Shown here piece after piece: positions 37,046 through 49,442 of a stretch of DNA of 64,000 bases. The DNA comes from Sipunculus nudus. Its lineage: Eukaryota > Annelida > Sipuncula > Golfingiida > Sipunculidae. Where the stretch lies: NCBI GenBank assembly GCA_026874595.1, contig CM049308.1, positions 23,338,367 through 23,402,366 of the forward strand. Direction: 5' to 3'. The position numbers were made by a program, and so were the translations under genes. The notes under the pieces are model-generated. The model saw only the letters and a list, made by a program, of their open reading frames with translations, was not told the origin of the DNA and made no database searches. The number at the start of each line of letters is the position of its first letter. The stretch's first letter is position 1.

Positions 37046-37379
37046 TTTCTGTGGTCTAAGTGTAGAGCACAGGACTCAAAGCTGAGAGATCATGAGTTCA
37101 AAACTCAGCCAAGTAGCAGGAAATTTTTTCATGGTTGGCCATGGCCATAATCAAGGGTGAGTGCTCTGCAGGCTCAAGAGAAGGTTGTGCCCTACTAACT
37201 CAAAACCAAGTGCAAATTTAGCTGGTTCCTCTGCTTTGACCTAGCAGTGTTGATTACAGGACCTACAGGTGAGGTGCAATAGTTACCAGGCCTGGGTGAC
37301 ACCAGGACATAAATAAAATGAAGTTGCACTTAATTCTGGCCTCACATGCAGCCATAACTAAAGTTGCACATAATAAAAC
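37046..37379 (+). mobile_element. tRNA-derived SINE (second type)
   Basis: A tRNA-like head has an A-box-like TGGTCTAAGTGTAGAGCA (37052 onwards) and a B-box-like GAGTTCAAAACTC (37094-37106) at the right spacing. About 250 bp of unrelated body follows (GGTGAGTGCTCTGCAGGCTC, CCAGGCCTGGGTGACACCAG), with an A-rich end TAATAAAACT. The head cannot fold as a complete tRNA. Its body differs from that of the SINE at 43350. Target duplications not identified. Confidence 0.55.
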
Positions 37380-38221
37380 TTCTCAAATTAAGCCTGTAGC
37401 CCTATGTATGTGTAGCACCCCCATGTATGTATATCCTGAGATCCAGGAACCTTTATTGTAACATGTTGGATATAAAATGATATAATAATTTACAATATAT
37501 ATGTGGGGATCTTCTTTCCCATTCAATTTACAGCTCCATTGACAAGGCACAAACTTAAATTTTTTTTAATTTCCTTTTTTATCTTAAGTTTGTAAAATTT
37601 TATTTTTTTTCTTTTCCTTTTTAATTTTAATTTCTTATAAATAACCTGTTCTTTCTTTTTTCAACAAACCTTAATTTCCAATGATAAAAATGGCTGTCTT
37701 TTGCTTAGTGTTCGCTTACAGTGTATATGTCACCACAAGGGATAAAAAGACAAAGTTAGCTGAGCAAAACCTTCACAAACTAAAGGTCTGATCTGGGACC
37801 GACACTCTTGGGAATTTCAACCCCAAGTCTCTCTTTGGCCCTTAGACATTTGGCCCAGAATCACCTATAGAGTTAAGGATCCTGAATATTTTAAACACTT
37901 CAGGGATGTCATTTGTCTGAGTAACACTATAACTTGTTATTCCAGCAGTTTGGTGTGAACCCTTGACCTTTTGGCTATGAATATTCAGTGACTTGCCTGA
38001 TCTTGGAAATGACCCTGTAGTTATTGTCACTGTTTTGGCCAACAATTATAGATGAACTAATGTTTTATGTAAAAAAGAAGGAATTGATATGGAATGAAAA
38101 AGAACTGTTGACCCAAACACCTGATGGAATACTGTTTGGTAGAAAAGGCATGAGTTTCTTTTAACAATTACCTATTGTTAATCAGAAGTCACCATGCACT
38201 GTGAAAAATCCAACCGACGTA
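37380..38221. other. Unique non-coding sequence
   Basis: T-rich patch at 37558-37640. No gene recognised. Confidence 0.5.
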
Positions 38222-40947
38222 AATCTGGTAGTTGTCCATATTAGAGAGCTAGCAAGGTTACTTAGGTGAATCTGGTATGTTAGAGTTTCCCATATTTGAG
38301 CGGTTGCTGAGGTGAATCTGGGATGTTAGTGTTGCTCATATTAGAGGGGTTATTTAGGTGAATCTGGTATGTGTCAGAGTTGTCCATATTAGAGGGGTTA
38401 TTTAGGTGAATCTGGTATGTTAGTGTTGCTCAAATGAGAGGGGTTATTTATTAGAGGGGTTATTTAGGTGAATCTGGGATGTTAGTGTTGCTCATATTAG
38501 AGGGGTTATTTAGGTGAATCCAGTATTTTAATGTTGCTCATATTAAAGGGGTTATTTAGGTGAATCTGGTATGTTAGTATTGCTCATATTAGAGGGGTTA
38601 TTTAGGTGAATCTGGTATCTTAGTATTGCTCATATTAAAGGGGTTATTTAGGTGAATCTGGTATATGTTAGTGTTGCTCATATTAGAGGGGTTATTTAGG
38701 TGAATCTGGCATGTTAGTGTTGCTCATATTAAAGGGGTTATTTAGGTGAATCTGGTATGTTAGTGTTGCTCATATTAGAGGGGTTATTTAGGTGAATCTG
38801 GTATGTTAGTGTTGCTCATATAAGAGGGGTATTTTAGGTGAATCTGTTATGTTAGTGTTGCTCATATTAGAGGGGTTATTTAGGTGAATCTAGTATGTTA
38901 GTGTTGCTGACATTAGAGGGTTTACTTAGGTGAATCTGGTATATGTTAGAGTTGTCCATATTAGAGGGGTTGTTTAGGTGAATCTCGGATGTAAGTGTTG
39001 CTCATATAAGAGGGGTTATTTAGGTGAATCTCGTATGTTAGTGTTGCTCATATTAGAGGGATTATTTAGGTGAATCTGGTTTATGTTAGTGTTGCTCATA
39101 TTAGAGGGGTTATTTAGGTGAATCTGGTATGTTAGTGTTGCTCATATTAGAGGGGTTATTTAGGTGAATCTGGAATGTTAGTATTGCTCATATTAGAGGG
39201 GTTATTTAGGTGATTCTGGTATGTTAGTGTTGCTCATATTAAAGGGGTTATTTAGGTGAATCTGGTATGTTAGTGTTGCTCATATTAGAGGCGTTATTTA
39301 GCTGAATCTGGTATGTTAGTGTTGCTCATATTAGAGGGGTTATTTAGGTGAATCTGGTATTTAGTGTTGCTCATATTAAAGGGTTATTTAGGTGAATCTG
39401 GTATGTTAGTGTTGCTCATATTAGAGGGGTTATTTAAGTGAATCTGGTATGTTAGTGTTGCTCATATAAGAGGGGTATTTTAGGTGAATCTGTTATGTTA
39501 GTGTTGCTCATATTAGAGGGGTTATTTAGGTGAATCTAGTATGTTAGTGTTGCTGACATTAGAGGGTTTACTAAGGTGAATCTGGTATATGTTAGAGTTG
39601 TCCATATTAGAGGGGTTGTTTAGGTGAATCTGGGATGTTATTGTTGCTTATATAAGAGGGGTTATTTAGGTGAATCTGGCATGTTAGTGTTGCTCATATT
39701 AGAGGGATTATTTAGGTGAATCTGGTATATGTAAGTGTTGCTAATATTAGAGGGGTTATTTAGGTGAATCGGGTATGTTAGTGTTGCTCATATTAGAGGG
39801 GTTATTTAGGTGAATCTGGAATTTTAGTATTGCTCATATTAGAGGGGTTATTTAGGTGATTCTGGTATGTTAGTGTTGCTCATATATAAGGGGTTATTTA
39901 GGTGAATCTGGTATGTTAGTGTTGCTCATATTAGAGGGGTTATTTAGCTGAATCTGGTATGTTAGTGTTGCTCATTATAGAGGGGTTATTTAGGTGAATC
40001 TGGTATGTTAGTGTTGCTCATATTAAAGGGTTATTTAGGTGAATCTGGTATGTAAGTGTTGCTCATATTAGAGGGGTTATTCAGGTGAATCTGGTATATG
40101 TTAATGTTGCTCATATTAGTGGGGTTATTTAGGTGAATTTGGTGTGTAAGTGTTGCTCATATTAGAGGGGTTGTTTAGGTGAATCTAGTATGCTAGTGTT
40201 GCTCATATTAGAGGGGTTATTTAGGCGAATCTGGTATGTTTGTGTTGCTCATATTAGAGGGGTTATTTAGGTAAATCTAGTATGTTAGTGTTGCTCATAT
40301 TAGAGAGGTTACTTTGGTGAATCTGGTATGTTAGTGTTGCTAATATTAGAGGGGTTATTTAGGTGAATCTGGTATGTTAGTGTTGCTCATATTAGAGGGG
40401 TTATTTAGGTGAATCTAGTATGTTAGTGTTGCTCATATTAGAGAGGTTACTTTGGTGAATCTGGTATGTTAGTGTTGTTCATATTAGAGGGGTTATTTAG
40501 GTAAATCTAGTATGTTAGTGTTGCTCATATTAGAGGGGTTATTTAGGTAAATCTAGTATGTTAGTGTTGCTCATATTAGAGGGGTTATTTAGGCGAATCT
40601 GGTATGTCTGTGTTGCTCATATTAGAGGGGTTATTTAGGTAAATCTAGTATGTTAGTGTTGCTCATATTAGAGAGGTTACTTTGGTGAATCTGGTATGTT
40701 AGTGTTGCTAATATTAGAGGGGTTATTTAGGTGAATCTGGTATGTTAGTGTTGCTCATATTAGAGGGATTATTTAGGTGAATCTAGTATGTTAGTGTTGC
40801 TTATATTAGAGGGGTTATTTAGGTGAATCTGGTATGTTAGTGTTGCTCATATTAGAGGGGTTATTTAGGTGAATCTAGTATGTTAGTGTTGCTCATATTA
40901 GAGAGGTTACTTTGGTGAATCTAGTATGTTAGTGTTGTTCATATTAC
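38222..40947 (+). repeat. 46-bp minisatellite, ~59 copies, with higher-order repeats
   Basis: The unit is 46 bp and includes GTTAGTGTTGCTCATATTAG and GGGTTATTTAGGTGAATCTG. Edge units are the most diverged and central units nearly identical, as expected from unequal crossing over. A block starting at 38821 (TAAGAGGGGTATTTTAGGTG) recurs at 39467, an offset of 646 bp (14 units plus 2 bp), with the same run of variant units. Near 40280-40920 a variant unit (GAGAGGTTACTTTGGTG) recurs several times. The unit length is not a multiple of 3, so it is not coding. There are no unique spacers, so it is not a CRISPR array. Confidence 0.95.
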
Positions 40948-43340
40948 AAAGATAACTAAAATGGGAATTTACATTGATTTCTTTTAAACAGATTTGTTTC
41001 CCTTGATCTATATACAAATGACTTCATAACAATTTAAAGAAGAACTTACAATCTCACCAAATGTACTAAATCTGATGTGTTACTGTAAGATCTAGTTAAA
41101 TAAAGAAACACTGTTCCTCCACAGCTTCTAATGATTTTCTCACAGTATTTTCCCACGTAACACAGAAGATCTTGACAGTTTACTGGAGCAGTAGAAATGT
41201 TATTCTCTTGTGTATACAGTAATATAGCACAGAGTACACTGAGTGTTTTTCAGAACTATTTCCCTGGGCACAAGCACTTGTCTGGTGCTTTTGGATTGAT
41301 CAGGCAGCTGTATCATATGTCTGAAGCAGTATTTTTTTTCATGGTTTGCGGTCTTGGAAAGAAAAGGCAGTGTGCAATCAATTTATTTGTATGTATATCT
41401 TTATGGATGTCCCACTATTATGTTTTAATGAATGTTTGTTTGAAACTAGTCAAAAGATCATTAGATTCAAGTTGAAAAGTTGTGATTTTCATCTTTGTGT
41501 GAAAAAAAGAAATATATAACATATTTACAAAATAATTATTTATATTTTCAAAATTGATACTAATTGGGGTAAATATCATCCTTACTAGCATTTCATTCAT
41601 GTACACAGAATTCTGAAGAGCTCATTCTTTTTAAAGAACCTTATACACAGAGACATGAGTAACCTAAGCTAATAATTGTAACAAGCAGCTCACACAGCTA
41701 ATCTGAGGTGACACCCTTATCATGTCAGGGGCGGGTGGAAGGCAAGCGGAAAACTTTAGTTTGTGCAGTCTTAGACAATACAGTACATGTCTTCTTGGTG
41801 CCATTAAAGAAATTACCTACTTTCTTCCCCTTCGTACATGTTTGTTACCCAGATCTGTCACCTCAGCAGTGACAAGTTGGTCCAATTATCAATCGTACTT
41901 GTCGCTATTTTTTTCAGTTGTATAAGATGTAACTAAGCTGGGAATCATGCTGACCTTTCTGTAGTTTTCAGTGAGCAGAACCCTTTGTACATGCCCTTTA
42001 GTGCAGATCAAATGTGTGTCTTTTTATGTTTTCACAAACAATTACTGTTTTTTTAACCTGAATCTTTACAAACTGTCAGATCGTTAATTTGCAAAGAACC
42101 TGAAGGGTGGACACAATCAAGTAGTTCACCATTTGTCTTGGAAATTGATTAGGATTATCAGGTCATTTGGGGATAATGTGAGAGCAATGATGGTTAGGCA
42201 CTGGCTAACTGCTTGGATTCAATTGGTGAACCTTAAATTGGTTGGGTCACCAGTATCTTCAACCTCTAGATAATTTTCTAAATATATTTAAGATATTTCC
42301 ATATTTGTTTATCATACCTTGAATTAGGATCTGCACAATACTTTGTTTTTCAAGCAAATTGATATTCCACTTTTCCTGATACATTTTACTTAAAAAAGTC
42401 AATGGTCAATTCTCATGACTTTGTTAAGAATTCAAATCATACAGGTCTTCTTTCTTTGCATGACCATAAAAGATAGCACAGTGACCTGGTGACTCACAGC
42501 ACTTGGCTGCATGTTCAAGCATTGACAATGAAGGTAATGTTAGGTTCTGGAGGGGGAGAGGGCTTAAACATTGGTTTAAAACCCTCAAAAAAGGGTCATG
42601 GTGGCTCAGAGACCTGGGTCCCACTCTGGATCCGCTACTGGATTCTAGAGTGATGACATTTAACTGGGAATACCTGAGTTCAAACAGACTGTTTGCTCCT
42701 GTGTTGATTCTCACACATACACATGGAGATTTAGCACAGTTTTATTTTGTTTAATCTCACAAAAACAATCCAGTCTTTAGAAATATAAATATCAAAACAA
42801 CAAAGCACAATTAAGTCTCAGGTGTGGCATCAGTGGCTGTTTTTTAGTGATCAGTGATATGGTAGTTACAGCTGAGACTAGGTGAAGTAATACTGATATG
42901 CCAAAAATGAGTGGAAAACTTAACATATAGACTGGAAACTAGAGAATGCCTCCGTCATGTCTGTTTCATTTTCTTAAGAAATGACAATCTTGGTTTAAGC
43001 TGGAACATACATAGTTTTGACATTAATGATTAACATTCAAGTTTTTTTTATCCTTTCCAGTAAAATTTATGGATTAAATATTTTGTAATTTTTTTATGTC
43101 ATATTTTTTTTAGGCCTGTTTATCAGTTTGCACTTCATGTCAACACAGCTGCAGTACATGTCAGATTAATGAGAAGAAACAAAAACCTTGTTCTTATATA
43201 TATATAATGTCAGTCTTAATAGTTATCTGTCAGAATTGAACTTGTAGAAAGCAAAATATTTGTGATTTAATTTACTCATATCTCCTCATGGGGTCTGCAT
43301 ACATTTTGCTGTCAGTGACCTGACTGTCACTGGTTCAGGT
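40948..43340. other. Mostly unique sequence with old transposon fragments
   Basis: 42545-42640 ends in a CTGGATCCGCTACTG transposon-like terminus, and 42650-42730 matches element K. The frames at 41197-41475 and 41722-41925 have no recognisable domains. Confidence 0.45.
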
Positions 43341-43349
43341 CGAAATAGG

Positions 43350-43598
43350 GGACCTGGACAGCTGAGTGGTAAAACACTCCGCTTTCTCTGCTGGTGACCA
43401 GGGTTCAATTCCTGGCATGGCTATGAGAGTGGGTTGTAGTTGCCCGTCCAAGGTTGGTGGTTTTCTCTGGGTATTCGGGTTTCCTCCACCCTTAAGTACC
43501 GAGCGCAAACATCCGAGCCATGGAGTGTGCCTTGTATTAGTTTTTATAACTAGTTGTACAATCCATGTAAAATAAATAAAGTTTATAAAAAAAATAAA
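43350..43598 (+). mobile_element. tRNA-derived SINE with conserved central domain
   Basis: The RNA polymerase III A box (TGGACAGCTGAGTGG, 43355-43369) and B box (GGTTCAATTCC, 43402-43412) are well spaced. The central segment GGTTTTCTCTGGGTATTCGG followed by GTTTCCTCCACCC resembles a conserved domain found in several metazoan SINE superfamilies; which one I cannot say. The tail is A-rich (AATAAATAAAG, then AAAAAAATAAA). Flanks GAAATAGGGG (43342-43351) and GAAATATGGG (43599-43608) look like a 10-bp target duplication with one change. Not a functional tRNA gene. Confidence 0.8.
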
Positions 43599-43608
43599 GA
43601 AATATGGG

Positions 43609-45048
43609 TATACTGCTAGTATATGGACATTCAGTTTGTGTGATCACCTGATGACAGTATATGTTATGTTGCATATTCATAGATATCAAGTTTTAAGTTG
43701 TTCTAGCTGTGGACTGGTTTAAGTAAGTCTAGGTATTACAGGAAGTCCAGGTTTGTCTGTGGACCACAAGACCAGACATGTATTGTCAGGATTCACTCAT
43801 TAATTAAGCTTACAGGTACACAATCTGTATTCCTTTAAAAGATGAAGCCCCTGATGGTATGCACATGGTTATGAAACTAATTGATTCTCTGGACATTACA
43901 GGCAATACTCTCCTTTCTTATTACAAATTGACACTTAGTCTTATTCACAGTATCTTTATAAAATAGTTTGATATATCCACATCTGCTGGGATTATAATTA
44001 TACTGGATCATTGATATGGAGATCAGTCTCCAAGATCTACCATGGTATGAACTCTTTAATTAAAGCTCATGGTTTCGCCTACCCTGACCAGCCCATCTAA
44101 GGTTTCTTTTATAGTTGGCAATTCTCTTGTGAGCTGCCTATAAGTTCATTCACCAGCTATCACCTGATTACCTCAGTACATTGGCAGTGACATTTAGGGG
44201 TCATTTAGTGAAACTCAGAGAGAGATACTCTTACTAAAAATCCTTAAAATATGTTAAAAATTTGTAAACAAATGACAAAAATGAAATGATAGTTATACAT
44301 TGCACTGCAAGGAAGAGCAGTATATGCCAGTTTAATCTTGAAGAATTCTTTCAAACACAAACACTAGATGGCGCTGAGGGGCAATGATGGTATTACTTAT
44401 ATTGATAGTCAGGTATGATACTGAATACCAATTTCAGCATGCAGGGAAAACATACAGCAAGCCTTGGATCTACTGGTACATTTGTGTTCTTATCTAAGTC
44501 TGTATGTAGAAACATCAGCACAAATCAAAAAGGAATTATATTGGACCTCTTCACAGTAACCTTAAGTATATATAGTTAAACAAAAAAGATTAAATACCAC
44601 TCTACTGGTTCATTGATAAAGCTACTGGATTTACTTGAATTTTTTTTTCTTTTTATTATCCTGAGGAAACCATCCTCATATTTATATACAAAATGAAGCA
44701 AAAGTTTCTCAAATTTCTGTGGGGTTTCTTTTGGGATGTATCTGAGTTTGTATCCCCGGTGTTATCCTGAGCCAGCAATACCATAAATTCTCTATTATAA
44801 GCCAAACCAAAACTTTTCATTTTCTGTCCTCGATGTACAGAGTAAAAGAAGCCCTGGTTTTAACCCACTGGTGTATCACTGTTTCCTCCTGAACAAATTA
44901 ACTGTGCTTATTGCACAATCTGTCATCTTCAGTCTAGTAGATACCTATGTCCCTGATTAGGCTGGAGTGCATTTGATATCAGAAAGCTTCATTCTGTGAA
45001 AATCATACACATTTATTTTACAACTTTTGGAGAAAAACTTCCTTTATA
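43609..45048. other. Unique AT-rich non-coding sequence
   Basis: No gene or repeat family recognised. Confidence 0.5.
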
Positions 45049-45643
45049 GCGAACCTGTGAGCTAATGCGATGGTGTGGCGTTGTCCGGCATCTGTCATCC
45101 GTACGTTAACACATTCCATCTAAAAAACGACAGGCACTAGCATCATAAAATTTTATGCAAAAAATTAGCAATCTGGAAAACTATATTGGATTTTGCTTAT
45201 TTTTGGCTAACTGCATTTTCTTAGATTTTAAAGAGAAAAAGCTAAAAAAAACTTAAAAAATCTTCTCCTCCAAAACAGTCCAGCCAAATTGTTCAATATT
45301 TCACAGAAATAATCTCTGTACCATCTTTCTCAAGTTTGTTTGAATGGTTTCAGTTCGATGATATTTGGTTGAGTTACAGGAAGCTGAACTTAGTCATCTG
45401 TCATCTGCATCGGCCTTTTTTTGTACAAGGGTCATCAGTGCATGTATCGATCATACTGAGGGCTACAAAGAATTTCTTCTCTAAAACCATTTAGCCAAAT
45501 TGTTTCATATCACACAGAAGTTTGTTCAATTGGTCTCAGTTCAGTGACTTTTGGCTGAGTTATGGGAAGCTGAATTTAGTCATATGCTATAACAGCCCAT
45601 TTTAGCTCAGTGGCTACAAAGATCTTCTGCTTAAAAACCACTG
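45049..45643 (+). mobile_element. Element H, left part (interrupted)
   Basis: Starts GCGAACCTGTGAGCTAATGC, then GTGTGGCGTTGTCCGGCATC, then degenerate units with CCA(A)ATTGTT(C/T)(A)ATAT and TTTGGTTGAGTTA(C/T)-type words (about 45290, 45490, 45640). The last unit breaks at AAAAACCACTG, and its continuation GGCCAAATTC is found at 49841 after the DNA transposon. Confidence 0.65.
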
Positions 45644-45663
45644 CCCTTACCAAAATGGAAAGT

Positions 45664-45965
45664 ACTCACATATATGTGCCTTATATGTCCCTTATAAGGG
45701 CCTTATATGTCCCTTATAAGGGACATATATTTCCCATATAAATGCTATGTATGTGAGTTATATGTATATTGCAGCTATATGTTTAGTCAGGCATTGTTAT
45801 ATGTGAGTTATGAGGGAGTTGTATGTTTGTTATAAGGGAGTTGCACATGAGGCCATTCTGTACAGTTCATTTATATGTGACTTGTATGGGAGATATAAGG
45901 GAGTTGAATGTGAAGGGGTTCTGTATATGTCAGTTATATGTCAGTTATATGTCAGTTATAAGTTT
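45664..45965. repeat. Left subterminal repeat array
   Basis: Degenerate repeats of about 20-25 bp built from CTTATAAGG, ACATATATG, GTTATATGTG and GGGAGTTG words. Confidence 0.8.
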
Positions 45966-46649
45966 ATATACTGTGAGCTTACTGTTCTATAAGATAGGAC
46001 TTAGACATTTTCCAAGGGAACACAAATGCTGCAGAAACTTCTAAGTCCCAGCTCCATTATGGTTTTAAGAAAATAAATTATAATTGAATAATAAATACTG
46101 AAGAAGTATGTTAAAATGGGTATCAAAATAACCAGCTTCCTCAGAACTTTATGTATATTAGAAAAATAATACTATAAGTAATTTTTTTTTCATCTGATTT
46201 ATACATTAAGAGGTGTAAACTATAGTAGTCATGCATGCAGTAAAACATCATTTACTCAAAACACAATACAAAAAAATAATTTGACTATATTTCACATTGG
46301 TTATAATTTGTGCCCTTGATAATTATAAGAAAAAATAATTCTTTTGGAATGTAGTGTATAAACAAACACTACAGCATCTAATTGCAATTGATAACTACTT
46401 CATAAATACAGAACAAAGGGTATTGATGTAGTGTGCCACTGACCAATCATGGGAATACATAGGCATTAACCTAATATCATATTGGTTTTAGAAACAGCTA
46501 AACACCCACACATTCCAGCTGTAAAAGATTGCCATTGAAAATCAACAGCATTGATAAAAGCATAGGTACTTAAAAAAATAAGTATCTGCATTTTTATTGT
46601 GACAATAACCAGCATTCTAATCAGTAAATTTCACAAGTATATGTAACTT
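45966..46649. other. AT-rich interior of the transposon, no gene
   Basis: No open frame or repeat recognised between the left array and the C run. Confidence 0.45.
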
Positions 46650-46664
46650 CCCCCCCCCCCCCCC
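46650..46664 (+). repeat. Poly-C run (15 C)
   Basis: Fifteen C just upstream of the possible first exon inside the transposon. Confidence 0.9.
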
Positions 46665-46669
46665 AGCAG

Positions 46670-46918
46670 ACAAGCTTGCTGTACAAGCTCTCTCTACAAT
46701 GGACCTTTGACCTTACTGTACCCTGCCCTGGAATAGTGGTGACGTCACATGAATACTGTACAAGCTGTGCAAGCTGTGCACAACAAAGGCATGCAGAGTC
46801 AGTTTACATCTGAATGATAACATCCGGTAACCGTTAAGGGAGTACACACTTTGAAGAGAAGTTCTTTGTCAAGCTGCTCAAGCAGAAGGGGAATGTATAG
46901 CTAAAAAATGTCTCATTG
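46670..46918 (+). other. Possible promoter and non-coding first exon
   Basis: This 250-bp stretch is clearly less AT-rich than its surroundings, contains a full CRE palindrome (TGACGTCA, 46740-46747) and short repeats around TGTACAAGCTGTGCAAGCTG, and ends in a consensus splice donor CATTG|GTGAGT (GT at 46919-46920). Its ATGs (46894 and 46908) do not give a long frame into the next exon, so it would be mostly 5' untranslated. The transcription start is unknown. Confidence 0.4.
46740..46747. promoter_or_regulatory. CRE-like palindrome TGACGTCA
   Basis: Exact match to the CREB/ATF consensus octamer, about 180 bp upstream of a good splice donor. Function not shown. Confidence 0.3.
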
Positions 46919-48337
46919 GTGAGTAATCTTGCATTATTTAAGTTATTTTTGCATAGTAAACCAGTGATTGCATAAAGATGTCTTCACCTATCTTGGTTTG
47001 CCCTGAAAAAAACAGAATTTGTGTGTTTCAAGATAACATTTCCTATTTGGTGGCCCATATTTACATAATAACACATTTTTGACAAAAAGCTGATGCTGTT
47101 GCCCCTATATAGTGACAATGTGCATGTTCAATGCACCAACAGGAAGTTAAGAACATATCCTTTTCAGTGATGCTATTTGCAATTTGGTGTGGAAAAATCA
47201 AGAGTCAGCAGCAGGCCCCAAAGTTTACATATTGATGTAATTTCTTAATGTCCCCTACCTGTGAAGGGATGATCAGTTAACCTACATAAAGCTTAATCAG
47301 CACACAAATACTATGAGTACCACATACTACCATTTTATTTGTTGAACCTATGGCTATTGACCATGTTATTATTTAGCCGAACTCTGGGTCATGAAAAAAA
47401 AAAACTGCTACAAGGTAAAGATGTTCCTTTTCATTTTCCAAATTGATTTGAATTTTTTGTCTTGCTAGAGTGCCCAAAAGTTATAATATGGTTAAAAATT
47501 GTTAATTATACAATGTTCATAAGTTTTTCTTTCAGGCAAAGTAAACATTAAACACTGTTGATTATTGCTGAATTTACAGCCACTGTCTCAATTTTGGTGA
47601 ATGCTTTTTTTTTATAAAATTGAAGAGAGGTTTGCTGTACTCACCAAAACATTTCAACTAATCTAAAAAATTAATCAAATATTTTTTACTATTGGAGTCT
47701 ATAACACAAAAACTCCTAAATTAAGCTTTAATTTCATAATATGCCCTTCTACATGTCATTTACATATACTGTAAACACCAATTTATTAACAATTTGATAC
47801 ATAACACAGTATGTTTCATAACAATCCACAAACCATTCATAATCATATGTATGAATTTAATCTGAATTTGACATCAGAAGGTCAAGAACACCATTTTAAA
47901 GGTCATGAGCACTTTAACTTACATGGGCTTGGTCCTCTGACTTTTTTTTTTCATTTGAGGTTTCTTCTGACATATTCACTTTCATTACAAAAGAAAAAGC
48001 ATAATAATTTGGGAATTTGTTTCACTAAGGATCAGATGATTTCATTAGGTACTATTTTGATTCCCAAAGAGAAATCAAATCTGGTTCAATTTACAGGTGC
48101 ATTTTTAGTCTACCTTGAATGATTTCTTTTCATATGTACATGTAGTATTGCCATTTCACCATAAAAGATCAAGAAGTCATTTTGAACATCACTGATGTAC
48201 TGTTTTAGTAATATTATTGATGTGAGGCCCTTTTTTAGTCCATTTGTCTACTTAAATGTCAAGACTCCATGTTCTTAATTATTTATTTCCAACAACCTTT
48301 GTTTCTATGATTTGTAATGGTTTCTTTACTTTTCCAG

Positions 48338-48404
48338 TATGAAGAAATGGTGCAGAAAGTAAAAGGAGAGCCCAGATATCTCCAGCCCTTGCAAGAATTG
48401 TCTG
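48338..48404 (+). CDS. Putative internal coding exon within the transposon
   Basis: A strong acceptor (TGGTTTCTTTACTTTTCCAG, ending 48337) and donor (TCTG|GTAAGC, GT at 48405) bound a 67-bp segment, open in phase 0 and encoding YEEMVQKVKGEPRYLQPLQE then LS plus one base. The translation is charged and protein-like. It joins in frame to 49016: the split codon GGT gives Gly, followed by QTGGD and a stop. The first in-frame ATG is codon 4 of this exon, so either the protein starts here (about 25 residues) or an upstream coding exon was missed. I do not recognise the product. It may be a fragment captured by the transposon. Confidence 0.45.
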
Positions 48405-49015
48405 GTAAGCATATTCAGTTAATCATATAAAGTAACATTTAAATCTTTTAGCAAATAGGAAATGTTATGAATTGTAAGTTTTTTTTATCACATAGCTGAA
48501 ACTTACCATATTTGAAGTGCAAATTTGGTGGTTAACATTTATTGTGCATATGGGATATTAATATATTATTATAAACTGTTTACATGTTAAAATTGTTTCA
48601 ACTAACCTACTTTCTGAACCTATGAGCATCTTGGGGCCACAGTGTCTGTCCTGTGACCAGTATATGTGATAATCTGTAATGTTTGTATATACTCTGTATA
48701 ACTGGAAAACTCTTCCTGTGTTAGTAATTGAGAAGTCCAACTGTATTTACTTATAATCCTAAATGTTAAACAGGCATATTTTCAGAACATTGAAAACCCC
48801 TATATAGAGAGCAGATGTACTTTCAGTGAAATAAATTCTTTTCTTGTTTTGACTTGTGTGTTCCTCCAGATAAGGTAAATTACTATAAATGTTAAGAAAA
48901 GCAATACTAAGCATCAATGTCAAAAGATATTCTTTAAACTTATTTAATAAAATAATTAATGTTAGCAATAATGACTATATGTGAATACTTAGACTGGTAA
49001 CATTTGTTTTTGCAG

Positions 49016-49195
49016 GTCAAACAGGAGGGGACTGAAAAGGATTTAGAGTGTGGCAAGGGTGTATATTTCCTTCCAGCCTTCATTCTCTAAAAGGACAACA
49101 CTCTCAAATCTGACTGAACCAGGGAGTTTTAAAAATCTTATGAAAATATTATTTTCAGTTTACAAATGTGTAAATAAACATTAATTTTGGCTCTT
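49016..49195 (+). CDS. Putative terminal exon with stop and poly(A) signal
   Basis: The acceptor CATTTGTTTTTGCAG ends at 49015. In the frame carried from 48404 the exon encodes GQTGGD and stops at TGA 49033-49035. About 140 bp of 3' untranslated sequence follows, with AATAAA at 49173-49178. The intron to the previous exon would be 611 bp. The stop, the poly(A) signal and frame continuity across the splice support a real transcript end, but the coding part is tiny and no homology is known to me. Confidence 0.4.
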
Positions 49196-49442
49196 GTATT
49201 TTCTTACTTTTATGTTTCATGTGTTTCCGTCCATATGACTGTGTGATTTGATGACCCCCAGTGTGACTGCAGGCCAGCATTGATTTCAAGGAATTGCACA
49301 GTGCAGGAAGCTCACCACACACACACAACCTTAATTTCTATCATCTACCGTAATTCCTTGTGGAATAAAGAAAAGAGTAAACAGAACATACAACAGACAG
49401 TAACTGAGCTATTGACAAACAGTACAGAAGGTGCATACACTT

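Noticed and set aside
38222-40947. Regular repeats resembling a CRISPR array
   Set aside because: Units are directly adjacent with no unique spacers, in a eukaryotic context; it is a minisatellite.
43350-43425. tRNA gene
   Set aside because: A and B boxes are present, but the arms do not pair as a cloverleaf and the sequence runs into a SINE body with an A-rich tail.
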